A stretch of 64,000 bases of DNA from Blautia hominis (lineage in GTDB: Bacteria; Bacillota; Clostridia; Lachnospirales; Lachnospiraceae): assembly GCA_002270465.1 (NCBI GenBank), contig NQOF01000003.1, positions 62,001 to 126,000 of the forward strand, read 5' to 3'. A model generated the notes under the pieces. That model saw nothing but the letters and a program-made list of their open reading frames with translations. It searched no databases and was not told where the DNA came from. Each line of letters begins with the position of its first letter. Within the stretch, counting starts at the first letter, position 1. Both the position numbers and the translations under genes were made by a program. Positions 16,955 to 25,768 of the stretch are shown one piece after another.

Positions 16955-18681
16955 CAAAAAAATTGAGAAGCCTCTCCATAGAACGCAGGATGGTACTTTT
17001 TTTCAGTGTTCTATGCCTTATTCCGGTGCTGCTCCTGTCCTGTTTTTCTGCATGGAACCGTCAGGTCCAGTCAGAAAAAGGAGAGAAACGATTTACGCGC
17101 ATGTATCTGGAACAGGGGCAGAACCAGTTGAATGCCTATCTGGCGGAGTATGAGCAGAAAGTCAGATATCTGACAGAGAACCCTGATCTGCTGGCAGATG
17201 TTTATCTGTATCACGAAAACAACCGTTACCGGGAGGAGGCCACTGCATCCAGGATAGAAAATATTCTCTACCATGCCTGCAGGGAGGAGGCATTCTTTGA
17301 CTATGGGGTGATCCTGTCAGAGGATGGCAGCGTTTTTTTGAAGGGACAGAAGGAGGTGCCAAAAGCTGCCGCTTTTCAGAAGCTTGTGGAATCGGTAAGG
17401 AAAGATACAGGAGATGCACCGGTTTTCCTGACAGGGGAGGACGGGGCTGTATACCTGGCGGGACTTCTAAGCCCCGGCCTGGAGCCAGAGCAGATCACAT
17501 GTCACCTGATCCTCAAATGCAATATGGATGCATTTGAGGAAATCGTAACCCTGCTGAAACGGACACAGGACCAGAGATTCTGTCTGACAGGGGAAGAGGG
17601 GCAGATTCTATTTGGTGAGGATGAGGGGGAAGAATGGGAGAAGGCAGATACCATATCTTTAAGAAACGGCTGGGAACTTTCTGTCTCCAAGAGCCGGATT
17701 TCTGCCGGAAGCCCACAAGGTGGGTTAAAATTGCTGGCTGCAGCCCTGCTTCTGTTTTCTGCATCATGTATGTATCTGCTGGGAAAGAGCCTCACGCTTC
17801 CTCTTGGTCAGATTAGAAGGAAGATGTACCGTGCAGGCCTTGGAGAGGAGACCGGGGAGTGCAGCAACGGGGAAGAGAGGGCAGAGTTTTCTGGGGATGA
17901 GCATCATATGCTGGAACAAAAATTGACGGAAATGATTAGAAAACAGCGGGAACTGCGGGATAAGATGTATGTGAGCAGGATTGCCGAGGAGAAGATACAG
18001 ATGCGCATCAAGGAGCTGGAACTGAATGCCATGCAGCAGCAGATCAATCCACATTTTCTGTTAAATGTGCTGGAGACCATTTACTGGATGGCGGAGGAAA
18101 AAGGATATGAGCAGACAGAGGAGATGATCGCTGTGCTGGGTGATTATTTCAAGCTCTGTGTCTCGACAGCCGGGGAATTCGTGACCATCAGGGAGGAGAT
18201 AGAAAATGCGAAAAGCTATCTGCGGATACTTACTATCTTATATGAGAAAAACTTTGATGTCCGGTGGAAAACAGATCCGGAGATCATGGACGGCAGAACC
18301 ATTAAACTGATTCTGCAGCCGGTCATAGAGAATGCGTTTGAGCATGGGATACGCAGCATGAAACAGGGCGGACATATCATAATAACTGGCCGGCGTACGG
18401 AACAAGGAGTGGAATTTTGGGTTGAGGACAATGGAAAAGGCATGACAAAAGAACGCCTGAAGGAAGTGACGGATTATATGAAGGACAGCGATTATGACCC
18501 GGCTAAAAGTGTGGGGACCAGGAATGTGAATCTGCGGATCCGCCTTTATTACGGGGATGCCTACGGTCTTTCCTATGCGTCAGAAGAGGGGGCAGGGACC
18601 AGGGCAGTCATAAAGATCCCCTGGGAGACAGGGGCATGTGTGCAGGGACAGGAGGCCATCAGAAACGAATATGGGAACTAA
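16951..18681 (+). CDS. YesM-like sensor histidine kinase (intact)
   Basis: A 576-residue kinase with a TM helix near residues 15-35, a long extracellular region, a second TM near 260-280, and the motif QQQINPHFLLNVLETIYW (His about residue 368). The ATP site is complete: LQPVIENAFEHG (N box), VEDNGKGM (G1 box) and GTRNVNLR. It starts inside the stop of the preceding kinase (ATGA overlap). It should autophosphorylate and pass the phosphoryl group to the AraC-type regulator encoded 17 bp downstream, perhaps also to the neighbouring degenerate kinase. Confidence 0.9.
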   Translation: MTKKLRSLSIERRMVLFFSVLCLIPVLLLSCFSAWNRQVQSEKGEKRFTRMYLEQGQNQLNAYLAEYEQKVRYLTENPDLLADVYLYHENNRYREEATASRIENILYHACREEAFFDYGVILSEDGSVFLKGQKEVPKAAAFQKLVESVRKDTGDAPVFLTGEDGAVYLAGLLSPGLEPEQITCHLILKCNMDAFEEIVTLLKRTQDQRFCLTGEEGQILFGEDEGEEWEKADTISLRNGWELSVSKSRISAGSPQGGLKLLAAALLLFSASCMYLLGKSLTLPLGQIRRKMYRAGLGEETGECSNGEERAEFSGDEHHMLEQKLTEMIRKQRELRDKMYVSRIAEEKIQMRIKELELNAMQQQINPHFLLNVLETIYWMAEEKGYEQTEEMIAVLGDYFKLCVSTAGEFVTIREEIENAKSYLRILTILYEKNFDVRWKTDPEIMDGRTIKLILQPVIENAFEHGIRSMKQGGHIIITGRRTEQGVEFWVEDNGKGMTKERLKEVTDYMKDSDYDPAKSVGTRNVNLRIRLYYGDAYGLSYASEEGAGTRAVIKIPWETGACVQGQEAIRNEYGN

Positions 18682-18698
18682 CAGGAGGCTTAGAAAAA

Positions 18699-20309
18699 AT
18701 GTATAAGATCATTTTGGTGGAGGACGAAGCCATCATCCGCCGTGGGATCAAAAGAGGCGTCAAATGGGAGGAACAGGGGTTTGAGATAGCAGCCGAGGCG
18801 GAGGACGCGGAGGAAGCACTGAGGCTTTTGCAGGAGATGCCTGTTGACGTGGTACTCACTGATGTCAAGATGCCCGGAATGAACGGCGTGGAGCTTTCCA
18901 GAAAAGTGAAGGAACAGTACCCGCAGACGGAAATCGTCATACTGAGCGGCTTTGCTGAATTTGAATATGCGAAAGCGGCAGTTTCTTTCGGTGCCTTTGA
19001 ATATATGGTAAAGCCTGTGAGAAAGCAGGAAATTGAAGCTGTATTTTGCAGGCTGAAGGAAAAACTGGACCGGCGCTTCCGGGAACAGGCAGAGGAACAG
19101 CGCCGTATGCTGGTGCTGAATGAGGGAATGGAAAAGCTCAGGGAAGCGCTTCTTCTGGAACTTCTGGAGGGCGAGAGGAAAGCCTATACAAACCTGGAGG
19201 AGGAGATCATGCGTCTGGAGCTGGAACTCTCCACCCGGAATGTGCAGGCCGCCGTCATACGGATTGCCCATCCGCAGGATGCAGATGCAGATGAGGTCAG
19301 GCAGACATACCGGAAAATCCTGGAGGAATGTATTCCCCAGGGGATTTTTGTGCTTCGCGATATACAGGAGATCATCCTCATTTTTTCCGAAGTGGAGGAG
19401 CTAAGGGAAGCCGAGTTGGTCAAAGATCTGGAGAGGACAGCAAAGAGGATAAAAGAGGAATGCTTCAAAGAGGCCAGTCCCCAGGTGCGTGTGGGAATAG
19501 GAATGGTATATCCCTCCATCACCCACCTGCATAAATCCTTTGTCCAGTCAAAAAAAGCGATTGATTCTAATTTTCATGAGGCAGGGCAGGTGGTGAATGT
19601 CTTTGGGGACGGCATTGAGTATGAGTTTGAAAAACAGTGGATTCAGGAATATCCCAGGGAGATAAGCAGCATCACAGAACTGGTACTGGCCGGAAGGGAG
19701 GAGGATGTAAAGTCTTCCATAGATCAGATGTTCACAGAGTTCGAGGACAAAAAAATGAACCCGGAGCTTATAAAAAACTATTGCTATGTCCTGGGGATCA
19801 TGCTCAAAAATGCTGTATACGGCATTCTGAAGCCTGCACAGGAGCAGTGCTACCCGGACGGTTCTTTTGAGACAAGAGTCAAAAATGTCCTATCCATGGA
19901 GGAACTAAGGGAGATCATGCAGAGGGCAGCCCGCGGCATGGTACTCATGATGAAGAAAAACGGTGTGGAGGAGCCGGCCAGGGACAGGCTTGTGATCGAG
20001 CAGGCAAAGGCTTATATTGCGGAAAACTACAGCAGGAAGATCTCTCTGGATGAAATATGCCAAAACCTCTATCTGTCCACCACCTATTTTTCCTATATCT
20101 TCAAACAGGAGACAGGCCGGAATTACATGGAATACCTGACCAGTCTCCGGATGGAGAAAGCAAAAGAACTGCTCAGCACCACCACAAATAAGGTGTATGA
20201 GATCGCGGGGGATGTGGGGTACAGTGATTATAAATATTTCACCGGGCAGTTTAAGAAATATACGGGGATGTCACCGAAAGACTACAGGGCAGGAGGAAAT
20301 CATATATAG
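18699..20309 (+). CDS. Response regulator with AraC-type DNA-binding domain
   Basis: A 536-residue regulator; the ATG after AGGAGG at 18683-18688 was chosen, since the earlier in-frame start lies inside the kinase gene. The receiver domain (YKIILVEDEA; phosphoacceptor D55 in VVLTDVKMPGMNG; lysine in YMVKPV) is followed by a long middle region and a C-terminal AraC double helix-turn-helix (SLDEICQNLYLSTTYFSYIF ... DVGYSDYKYFTGQFKKYTGM). It would act with the two upstream kinases. Likely targets are neighbouring sugar genes, but no operator could be assigned. Confidence 0.92.
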   Translation: MYKIILVEDEAIIRRGIKRGVKWEEQGFEIAAEAEDAEEALRLLQEMPVDVVLTDVKMPGMNGVELSRKVKEQYPQTEIVILSGFAEFEYAKAAVSFGAFEYMVKPVRKQEIEAVFCRLKEKLDRRFREQAEEQRRMLVLNEGMEKLREALLLELLEGERKAYTNLEEEIMRLELELSTRNVQAAVIRIAHPQDADADEVRQTYRKILEECIPQGIFVLRDIQEIILIFSEVEELREAELVKDLERTAKRIKEECFKEASPQVRVGIGMVYPSITHLHKSFVQSKKAIDSNFHEAGQVVNVFGDGIEYEFEKQWIQEYPREISSITELVLAGREEDVKSSIDQMFTEFEDKKMNPELIKNYCYVLGIMLKNAVYGILKPAQEQCYPDGSFETRVKNVLSMEELREIMQRAARGMVLMMKKNGVEEPARDRLVIEQAKAYIAENYSRKISLDEICQNLYLSTTYFSYIFKQETGRNYMEYLTSLRMEKAKELLSTTTNKVYEIAGDVGYSDYKYFTGQFKKYTGMSPKDYRAGGNHI

Positions 20310-20322
20310 TAACAGCAAAATC

Positions 20323-20375
20323 CTTATAGAAACCAGTACAATGCCGTAAGATGACATCCTACTGGTTTCTATAAG
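20323..20375. terminator. Bidirectional terminator between convergent regulator and kinase genes
   Basis: CTTATAGAAACCAGTA pairs perfectly with TACTGGTTTCTATAAG over 16 bp. It overlaps the last codons of the minus-strand kinase gene. Confidence 0.75.
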
Positions 20376-21658
20376 TTTCCGATCAGGATAGTAATGGTAA
20401 ATCTGTCATCCGTATAAGAGATATCCATATCTCCCGCATATTTTTCCACCATATCACGGACATTCTGCACACCGAATCCGTGGAGGGTCTTGTCTGTTTT
20501 TTCTGTCACGTAACGGTTCTTTTTTACCGTGATGGGATTTCTTTTAGAATTGGAGATTTCGTAGCTGAAATATCCTTTATCATATCTGGCTTTCAGGGAT
20601 ATCTGCCGTTTGGAGGTATCCTGAATTTTTTCGCAGGCCTCAATGGCATTATCCAGAGTATTGGAAAAAAGGGAACAGAGACTGATATCATCAATGCCCA
20701 AAAGTCCGTCTATGGAGATATTGAAAAAACAGTCAACCTTATTTTCCAAAGCAGTATTATACTTGCTGTTCAGCACAGCGTTGACAATACTGTTCTTACA
20801 GAAAATACGGTTGTTTACAGTCAGTTCCCCGGAAAGTTCCCGGAAATATTTCTCCGCCCCATGAAAATCCCGGTTCTGGATAAAAGAATAAATCACGCTC
20901 AGATGGTTTTTCATGTCATGGCGGATCTTTCGGACAGTCTTCTGGTTTTCTTCCAGTTCTTCATAGTAGGACTGCTGGTACTTTAAGTTCTGCATTTCCA
21001 TATTGCTTTTTATGGTTTTGGCCACATAAGAAGTCAGATAGAGTGCTCCCATACTGGTTAGGAAACAGGCAATGCAGGCAGGGTAGGAAGTGTAGGCTCT
21101 GTCCATAGGTGAGTAGTATATGAAGGTGATCAGTCCCACTGCAGAGGCCAGGCTGATAATGTCTATCACCAGCCACATGCGCACAGTCAGTTCCCTGACA
21201 TGGGGGATCCATTTGCGGCTCAGCCTCCATATGAGATACCATGCAGGTATGCGCAGATAGATGGTGAGGGTGTGCAGGACTGTCTGGGCGGTAAGCGACA
21301 TATCCTGGTTCATATCCCAAATTTGGTAACCGATGTTCTCAGTCAAAAAGTTCAGGGATATCAGTATGGGATAGATCACGATACAGACGGACAGGCGTTC
21401 CAGCAAGGTCCCTTTAAACATGATCAGTAAATATATTATAAAAAGCAGCAGAACACCTACGGTTCCCGTCATTTCTTCAGGGTATATATAGGGCTGCGAT
21501 AAAGATGGCAGGATCAGGAAGGACAGCAGAGTAAACCACTTTTTATTGCTCCGCGGTGTGAGAAATCTGCGCAGGAGAAGAAAAAGAAAGATCACATAAG
21601 CGCAGGTTCCGGTAAAGTTACATAAATATTCCAGTAGGGAGATTGATTGGGAAGTCAT
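20369..21658 (-). CDS. GHKL-type sensor histidine kinase (AgrC-like)
   Basis: A 429-residue protein. About six membrane helices fill residues 15-220, then a coiled region leads to the phosphoacceptor motif KTVRKIRHDMKNHLSVI and a GHKL ATPase domain with LFSNTLDNAIEAC and HGFGVQNVRDMVEKY. This is the AgrC/peptide-sensor architecture, usually paired with a LytTR regulator gene just upstream. Here no regulator is adjacent; the nearest LytTR gene on the same strand is at 29776-30477, beyond an 8-kb sugar locus of opposite direction. A clean ribosome site (AGGAGG) and its own promoter precede it. Confidence 0.9.
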   Translation of the reverse strand: MTSQSISLLEYLCNFTGTCAYVIFLFLLLRRFLTPRSNKKWFTLLSFLILPSLSQPYIYPEEMTGTVGVLLLFIIYLLIMFKGTLLERLSVCIVIYPILISLNFLTENIGYQIWDMNQDMSLTAQTVLHTLTIYLRIPAWYLIWRLSRKWIPHVRELTVRMWLVIDIISLASAVGLITFIYYSPMDRAYTSYPACIACFLTSMGALYLTSYVAKTIKSNMEMQNLKYQQSYYEELEENQKTVRKIRHDMKNHLSVIYSFIQNRDFHGAEKYFRELSGELTVNNRIFCKNSIVNAVLNSKYNTALENKVDCFFNISIDGLLGIDDISLCSLFSNTLDNAIEACEKIQDTSKRQISLKARYDKGYFSYEISNSKRNPITVKKNRYVTEKTDKTLHGFGVQNVRDMVEKYAGDMDISYTDDRFTITILIGNL

Positions 21659-21734
21659 ATGGTCCTCCTAGGCCGGCAGAGCAGCATTAAAATTTGTTCT
21701 TACATTATTATGCAGAAAAAGTCTGCTTTGTAAG

Positions 21735-21764
21735 AGTATAACCTATTTATGATTCCTGTTTCAA
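21735..21764 (-). promoter_or_regulatory. Promoter of the GHKL kinase gene
   Basis: Read on the minus strand: TTGAAA, 18 bp, TATACT, about 75 bp before the kinase start. This would let the kinase be expressed without an upstream partner gene. Confidence 0.5.
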
Positions 21765-21924
21765 CCACATCTTTAAAGAAAACGACAGTGGCTTGTGAAA
21801 CGCAAAGATGCAAGAAGTGGTATTAAGATAATATCATGTAAAAAAAAGCTTGAAATTTTATAAAAAATTTTATATAATTGGTAAAACGAAATAGACTTTG
21901 TGGGTGAAAAGATGATCATAAATC

Positions 21925-22058
21925 GTAACTATTCAGTAGGTCTGCGCATTCACTGCGCTGACCGCAAGAAAGCACTCCGCAGCCAAGCAAAAATCCCATC
22001 GCCAAAAGCGATGCTGTATGGATTTTTGCCTGTAACTGTGAGGGTACTGAATAGTTAC
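21925..22058. repeat. 134-bp MITE/REP-like element with perfect 14-bp terminal inverted repeats
   Basis: GTAACTATTCAGTA at the left end is the exact complement of TACTGAATAGTTAC at the right end. Inside lies a second stem, AAAAATCC ... GGATTTTT with CATCGC/GCGATG nested within it. It has no coding capacity that looks real and lies between the divergent kinase and LacI genes. The inner hairpin resembles the terminator at 5771-5807, and the right end resembles the sequence after the mglB-like gene (about 32494-32518). Confidence 0.85.
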
Positions 22059-22104
22059 CATAAATCTTTGATACACTTTACTGCAAATGCCTGTAGGGGG
22101 TCAT

Positions 22105-23103
22105 ATGAAAGTCAATATCAAAACCATAAGTGAGATTACCGGTTATTCACAAGCTACGATTTCCAATGTCTTAAATCATAAAAAAGGCACAAATAGAAAT
22201 ACTGCAGCGGAAATTCTGAGAGTAGCTAAGGATATAGGGTATCTGAATTCTACAAAGATTGAAAATATAAAACTGGTTGTGTATAAGAAAAGCGGCAGGG
22301 TTCTGACAGAGACCCCGCTGATAGCGGATCTGATAGCCGGAATAGAGTCGGAAGGCAGAGAAAATGGACTGGATACTATCATTTATAACCTGGAACAGGG
22401 AGAGGAACAGTTTCAGACAAAGTTGAATGTGGTTTTGGAAGAGCGGAATTCAGGGGTTATCCTCTTTGCCACAGAACTGGACTGGGAGGATATAAAACCC
22501 TTTCAAAACATACCGGCGCCTTTGGTGGTGGTAGATGCCTGGTTCAAGGAAGGGGATTTTGACACAGTCCTTATGGATAATACGAATTCGGTATATAAGA
22601 TGGTTACTTATCTGTTGGAAAATCATCATAGGGACATAGGTTATATTGACAGCTCAGTACCTGTGAGAAACTTCTATTACCGCAAAAAATCGTTTATGGA
22701 TACCATGAATGAGTTTGATGTACCTATTGAAGAAAAGTATATGGTGAAGGTTGAGCCGACTATGAATGGCGCGTACGAAGATATGAAAAAATATCTTGCA
22801 GGGAATCCACAAATACCCACTGCTTACTGTGCTGCCAATGATATTATTGCTTTTGGAGCAATGAAGGCCCTCAGGGAGTGCGGGTGCGAGATTCCGGAAG
22901 ATGTCTCTGTTGTCGGTTTTGATAATATGCCGTTTTGTGAAATGACTTCTCCACCGCTTACTACCATTGATTTTCCCAAAAAGGAGATTGGTATTACAGC
23001 AGTGCGGCAATTGATGCAGCAGTGCAATCGACCGGAACGGGTTTCCTATAAAGTAGAGCTTTTAACAAAACTGGTAGAGAGAGGCAGTGTTAGAAAAATT
23101 TAA
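22105..23103 (+). CDS. LacI family transcriptional regulator
   Basis: A 332-residue regulator; the ATG right after AGGGGGTCAT was preferred to one 18 bp upstream, because the protein then starts MKVNIKTISEITGYSQATIS, the normal beginning of a LacI helix-turn-helix. The hinge and effector domain follow, with TAYCAANDIIAFGAMKALRE and VSVVGFDNMPFCEM typical of the family. It precedes the ABC sugar importer genes and is very likely their local regulator; the inducer is unknown. A terminator separates it from the importer genes. Confidence 0.92.
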   Translation: MKVNIKTISEITGYSQATISNVLNHKKGTNRNTAAEILRVAKDIGYLNSTKIENIKLVVYKKSGRVLTETPLIADLIAGIESEGRENGLDTIIYNLEQGEEQFQTKLNVVLEERNSGVILFATELDWEDIKPFQNIPAPLVVVDAWFKEGDFDTVLMDNTNSVYKMVTYLLENHHRDIGYIDSSVPVRNFYYRKKSFMDTMNEFDVPIEEKYMVKVEPTMNGAYEDMKKYLAGNPQIPTAYCAANDIIAFGAMKALRECGCEIPEDVSVVGFDNMPFCEMTSPPLTTIDFPKKEIGITAVRQLMQQCNRPERVSYKVELLTKLVERGSVRKI

Positions 23104-23121
23104 TAAAACAGTAAAAATAAT

Positions 23122-23156
23122 AAGGACTTACGCCTTTTGGGCGCAGGTCCTTTTTT
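23122..23156 (+). terminator. Intrinsic terminator after the LacI gene
   Basis: AAGGACTTACGCC pairs with GGGCGCAGGTCC around a TTTT loop, followed by six T bases. Confidence 0.85.
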
Positions 23157-23284
23157 CTGTAAATCAGCAGAAAAGATGGATGCGTCAAGGAACAGGCAGA
23201 AAGATTCCTGTAAAAATATGGAAAAAAGGTAAAGAAATATAAAAGCGATATATAAAATTTTAAATAAAAATATATAAAAAATAG

Positions 23285-23313
23285 TTGACTTTAAGATAAA
23301 AAAGCATTATTAT
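23285..23313 (+). promoter_or_regulatory. Promoter of the sugar ABC importer operon
   Basis: TTGACT, 17 bp, TATTAT, 66 bp before the binding-protein ATG. Surrounding sequence is very A/T-rich. A LacI operator probably overlaps but no clear palindrome was seen. Confidence 0.6.
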
Positions 23314-23378
23314 GATTTCAACAGGAAAAGAGAATTCCTGGAGGGTGTAGCAAAAAATGTAAAGTACAGGAGGTAAGT

Positions 23379-24740
23379 ATGAAGAAACGAATGTTATGTA
23401 TGGCGCTGTGTTTGGGACTCACATTGTCTATGACTGCTTGTGGGGGCAGTTCCGATGGAAAGACGAAAGCGCAAAGTGAAAACAGCGATGAAAAGGTGCA
23501 CTTGAAAGTAGCATTGTACAGCGACGGTCAGAATATGAGCGAAGCGCAGAAAAAGGTGTTTGACTCTTTTACAGAAGAGCATCCGGATATTGTACCTGAG
23601 TTTCAGTTCATCACCAGTGATACGGGAAACTGGAACGGATATCTGACTAAGATCAAGACGATGATCGCCTCAGGGGAAGCTCCGGATGTAGTGTGCGTAG
23701 GACTGGAAGGGGTGGCAATGATGGCGATGCAGGATTTGGCCATACCCATTGACGATTACGTTGATGAGAACATAGATAAATACCAGCCGATTTTAGACAA
23801 TATTGCCCAGGAATTACAGGATATTTATATTATTGATGGGAAGCGATACAGTATTCCATATGAAGCCAATTCAGTCGTGACACATATCAGGAAAGATATT
23901 TTTGAAGAAAAAGGTGTGGAACTGCCGGATGAAGACTGGACGTTTGAGGAGTTCAAAGATATTTGCGGCAAGATTTCAGATCCGGATAACGGAATTTATG
24001 CATTCGGCGTACCCACTAACTTTTTCTGTCTGGCATCCTGGCTCTATGCCAATGGAGGAGCAACCCTTAATGAGGACTGGACAGAGGGAACCATCAATTC
24101 CCCTGAAGTAGTGGAAGTATTTCAATTTTTCCAGGATGCAATACATAAATACCACTGGGCGCCGCAGCCGGAAGCCAATACTACGGATGTTGATCTGATC
24201 GTACAGGGCAAGACGGCCATGGGCTGGTGGGGACGATGGGTCTCTAATGATTATGCGTCCAGTGATTTATCCCATATCTATGCCAATACCCTGCCGGCAA
24301 TGAAGAATGGGCATACGACTTGTGCGGGTTCCTGTGGCTTTGTAGTGATGAAATCCAGCAAACATCAGGAGGAAGCAAAAGCATTAGCCTGTTGGACCGC
24401 AGAGAAAGATTATGTAGAAACCTTTATGAAAACAGGCTCCCTGCCCGCCAACTCAGAGTTTGGCGCTGAGATCTGTTCCGCTGATCCAACCATAGAAAAC
24501 TGGGAATGTATGTATAAAGTCTATGAGACAGGTGATTGGAGAAGAAGCCAGGATCCGCCGGAATACGCTGATCTGGGGTCTATCTACCAGAAATATATGG
24601 ATATTATTTATTCAAATCAGATGACAGCACAGGAAGCTCTTGATCTGGCTAATGATGAAATTAATCAGCTGCTTCAGAACAGTGATTACCGAAAGAGTGA
24701 TAAAGATAAAGCGATAATAGAGAGTTTGTTTAAAAATTAA
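23379..24740 (+). CDS. Extracellular sugar-binding lipoprotein of ABC importer (family 1)
   Basis: A 453-residue lipoprotein with lipobox LSMTAC. The mature protein has the maltose-binding-type fold: KVALYSDGQNMSEAQKKVFD, DTGNWNGYLTKIKTMIASGE, APDVVCVGLEG, and a hydrophobic ligand-cleft region MGWWGRWVSND. It captures a sugar for the two permeases downstream. No ATPase gene is present, as usual for this class in Firmicutes, where a shared MsmX-type ATPase serves several importers. A strong hairpin after the gene should keep its level above that of the permeases. Confidence 0.9.
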   Translation: MKKRMLCMALCLGLTLSMTACGGSSDGKTKAQSENSDEKVHLKVALYSDGQNMSEAQKKVFDSFTEEHPDIVPEFQFITSDTGNWNGYLTKIKTMIASGEAPDVVCVGLEGVAMMAMQDLAIPIDDYVDENIDKYQPILDNIAQELQDIYIIDGKRYSIPYEANSVVTHIRKDIFEEKGVELPDEDWTFEEFKDICGKISDPDNGIYAFGVPTNFFCLASWLYANGGATLNEDWTEGTINSPEVVEVFQFFQDAIHKYHWAPQPEANTTDVDLIVQGKTAMGWWGRWVSNDYASSDLSHIYANTLPAMKNGHTTCAGSCGFVVMKSSKHQEEAKALACWTAEKDYVETFMKTGSLPANSEFGAEICSADPTIENWECMYKVYETGDWRRSQDPPEYADLGSIYQKYMDIIYSNQMTAQEALDLANDEINQLLQNSDYRKSDKDKAIIESLFKN

Positions 24741-24749
24741 TAAGACTTT

Positions 24750-24798
24750 GAGAAAAAGCGGCCCGGAGAACCAATTCGCTTTTCAGGCCGCTTTTCTC
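24750..24798 (+). terminator. Partial terminator between binding protein and permeases
   Basis: GAGAAAAAGCGGCC pairs with GGCCGCTTTTCTC, followed by ATTTTCC. Such hairpins commonly lower expression of permease genes relative to the binding protein and protect the upstream message. Confidence 0.75.
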
Positions 24799-24834
24799 AT
24801 TTTCCTATATGGCTTGTGAAAAGAGGGAAAAAGG

Positions 24835-25761
24835 ATGAGTAAAGAAAAAACTGTTGTAAGTACATATGAAAAACGGAGAAAACGAAAAGAGGCGAGAGCT
24901 GCATATTTGTTCGTGGCGCCTACAGTGATCTTTTTTACTGCATTTGTTGCGGTTCCTATTATTATGACTGTATTTGTCCTGAGTTTTTCATCTTATGATC
25001 TACTTTCCCCCATGAAATTTGTGGGACTTGATAATTTTAAACAATTGGTATCAGACCCGGATGTTAAAGTGGTTCTGCTAAATACATTGAAATTTATTTT
25101 GATCATTGCTCCGGTACATATTGTGATCGGCCTGTTGTTGGCCGCCGCCGTAACATCAGTAAAAAGCTGGTTTTTCAGAGGTGCATTCCGGGTGGCTTTT
25201 TATTTTCCGCTGGTAGTGACTACGGCATCGGTAGCAATTGTCTGGGGATATTTGTATGATACGAATTTCGGGGTGTTTAATTATTTTCTTTCAAGCGCAG
25301 GAGCACCTGCGATTCCATGGCTGACGGATACCGGTTGGTCCCTGGTTGCAGTTGCATTGTTTTCTGCCTGGAAATTCATAGGGAATGCATTTCTTTATTA
25401 CTTGATCGGATTGCAGAATATTCCGGATTCTTACATTGAAGCGGCTTCCATTGACGGAGCCAATGGGATTCAGATCTTTTTCAGGATCAAGCTGCCTATG
25501 CTGACACCAACCTTATTTTTTGTGATCACAACCACGCTGATCAACTGTTTCCAAATGTTTGATGAACCGTTTTTCCTCACAAAAGGGGGACCGGGAGTTT
25601 CATCCCAGACAATTGCAATGCACATATACAGAAAAGGGTTTAATGAATACCATTTCGGGTATGCATCTACACTGGGGCTTATTTTATTTGTCATTGTTCT
25701 GATCGTAACATTTATTCAGTTTTCAACACAGAAAAAGTGGGTTTCATACGATATGGAATAA
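24835..25761 (+). CDS. Carbohydrate ABC transporter permease 1 (MalF/UgpA type)
   Basis: A 308-residue protein with six membrane helices. The EAA loop that docks the ATPase reads YIEAASIDGANGIQIFFRIKLP, the standard form. The N-terminus is basic (KRRKRKEAR) before the first helix. It pairs with the next permease to make the channel of the importer. Confidence 0.93.
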   Translation: MSKEKTVVSTYEKRRKRKEARAAYLFVAPTVIFFTAFVAVPIIMTVFVLSFSSYDLLSPMKFVGLDNFKQLVSDPDVKVVLLNTLKFILIIAPVHIVIGLLLAAAVTSVKSWFFRGAFRVAFYFPLVVTTASVAIVWGYLYDTNFGVFNYFLSSAGAPAIPWLTDTGWSLVAVALFSAWKFIGNAFLYYLIGLQNIPDSYIEAASIDGANGIQIFFRIKLPMLTPTLFFVITTTLINCFQMFDEPFFLTKGGPGVSSQTIAMHIYRKGFNEYHFGYASTLGLILFVIVLIVTFIQFSTQKKWVSYDME

Positions 25762-25768
25762 GGAGGTT

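Noticed and set aside
21900-22133. Open frame across the 134-bp palindromic element
   Set aside because: It follows the repeat sequence, overlaps the LacI start, and gives no protein-like pattern.
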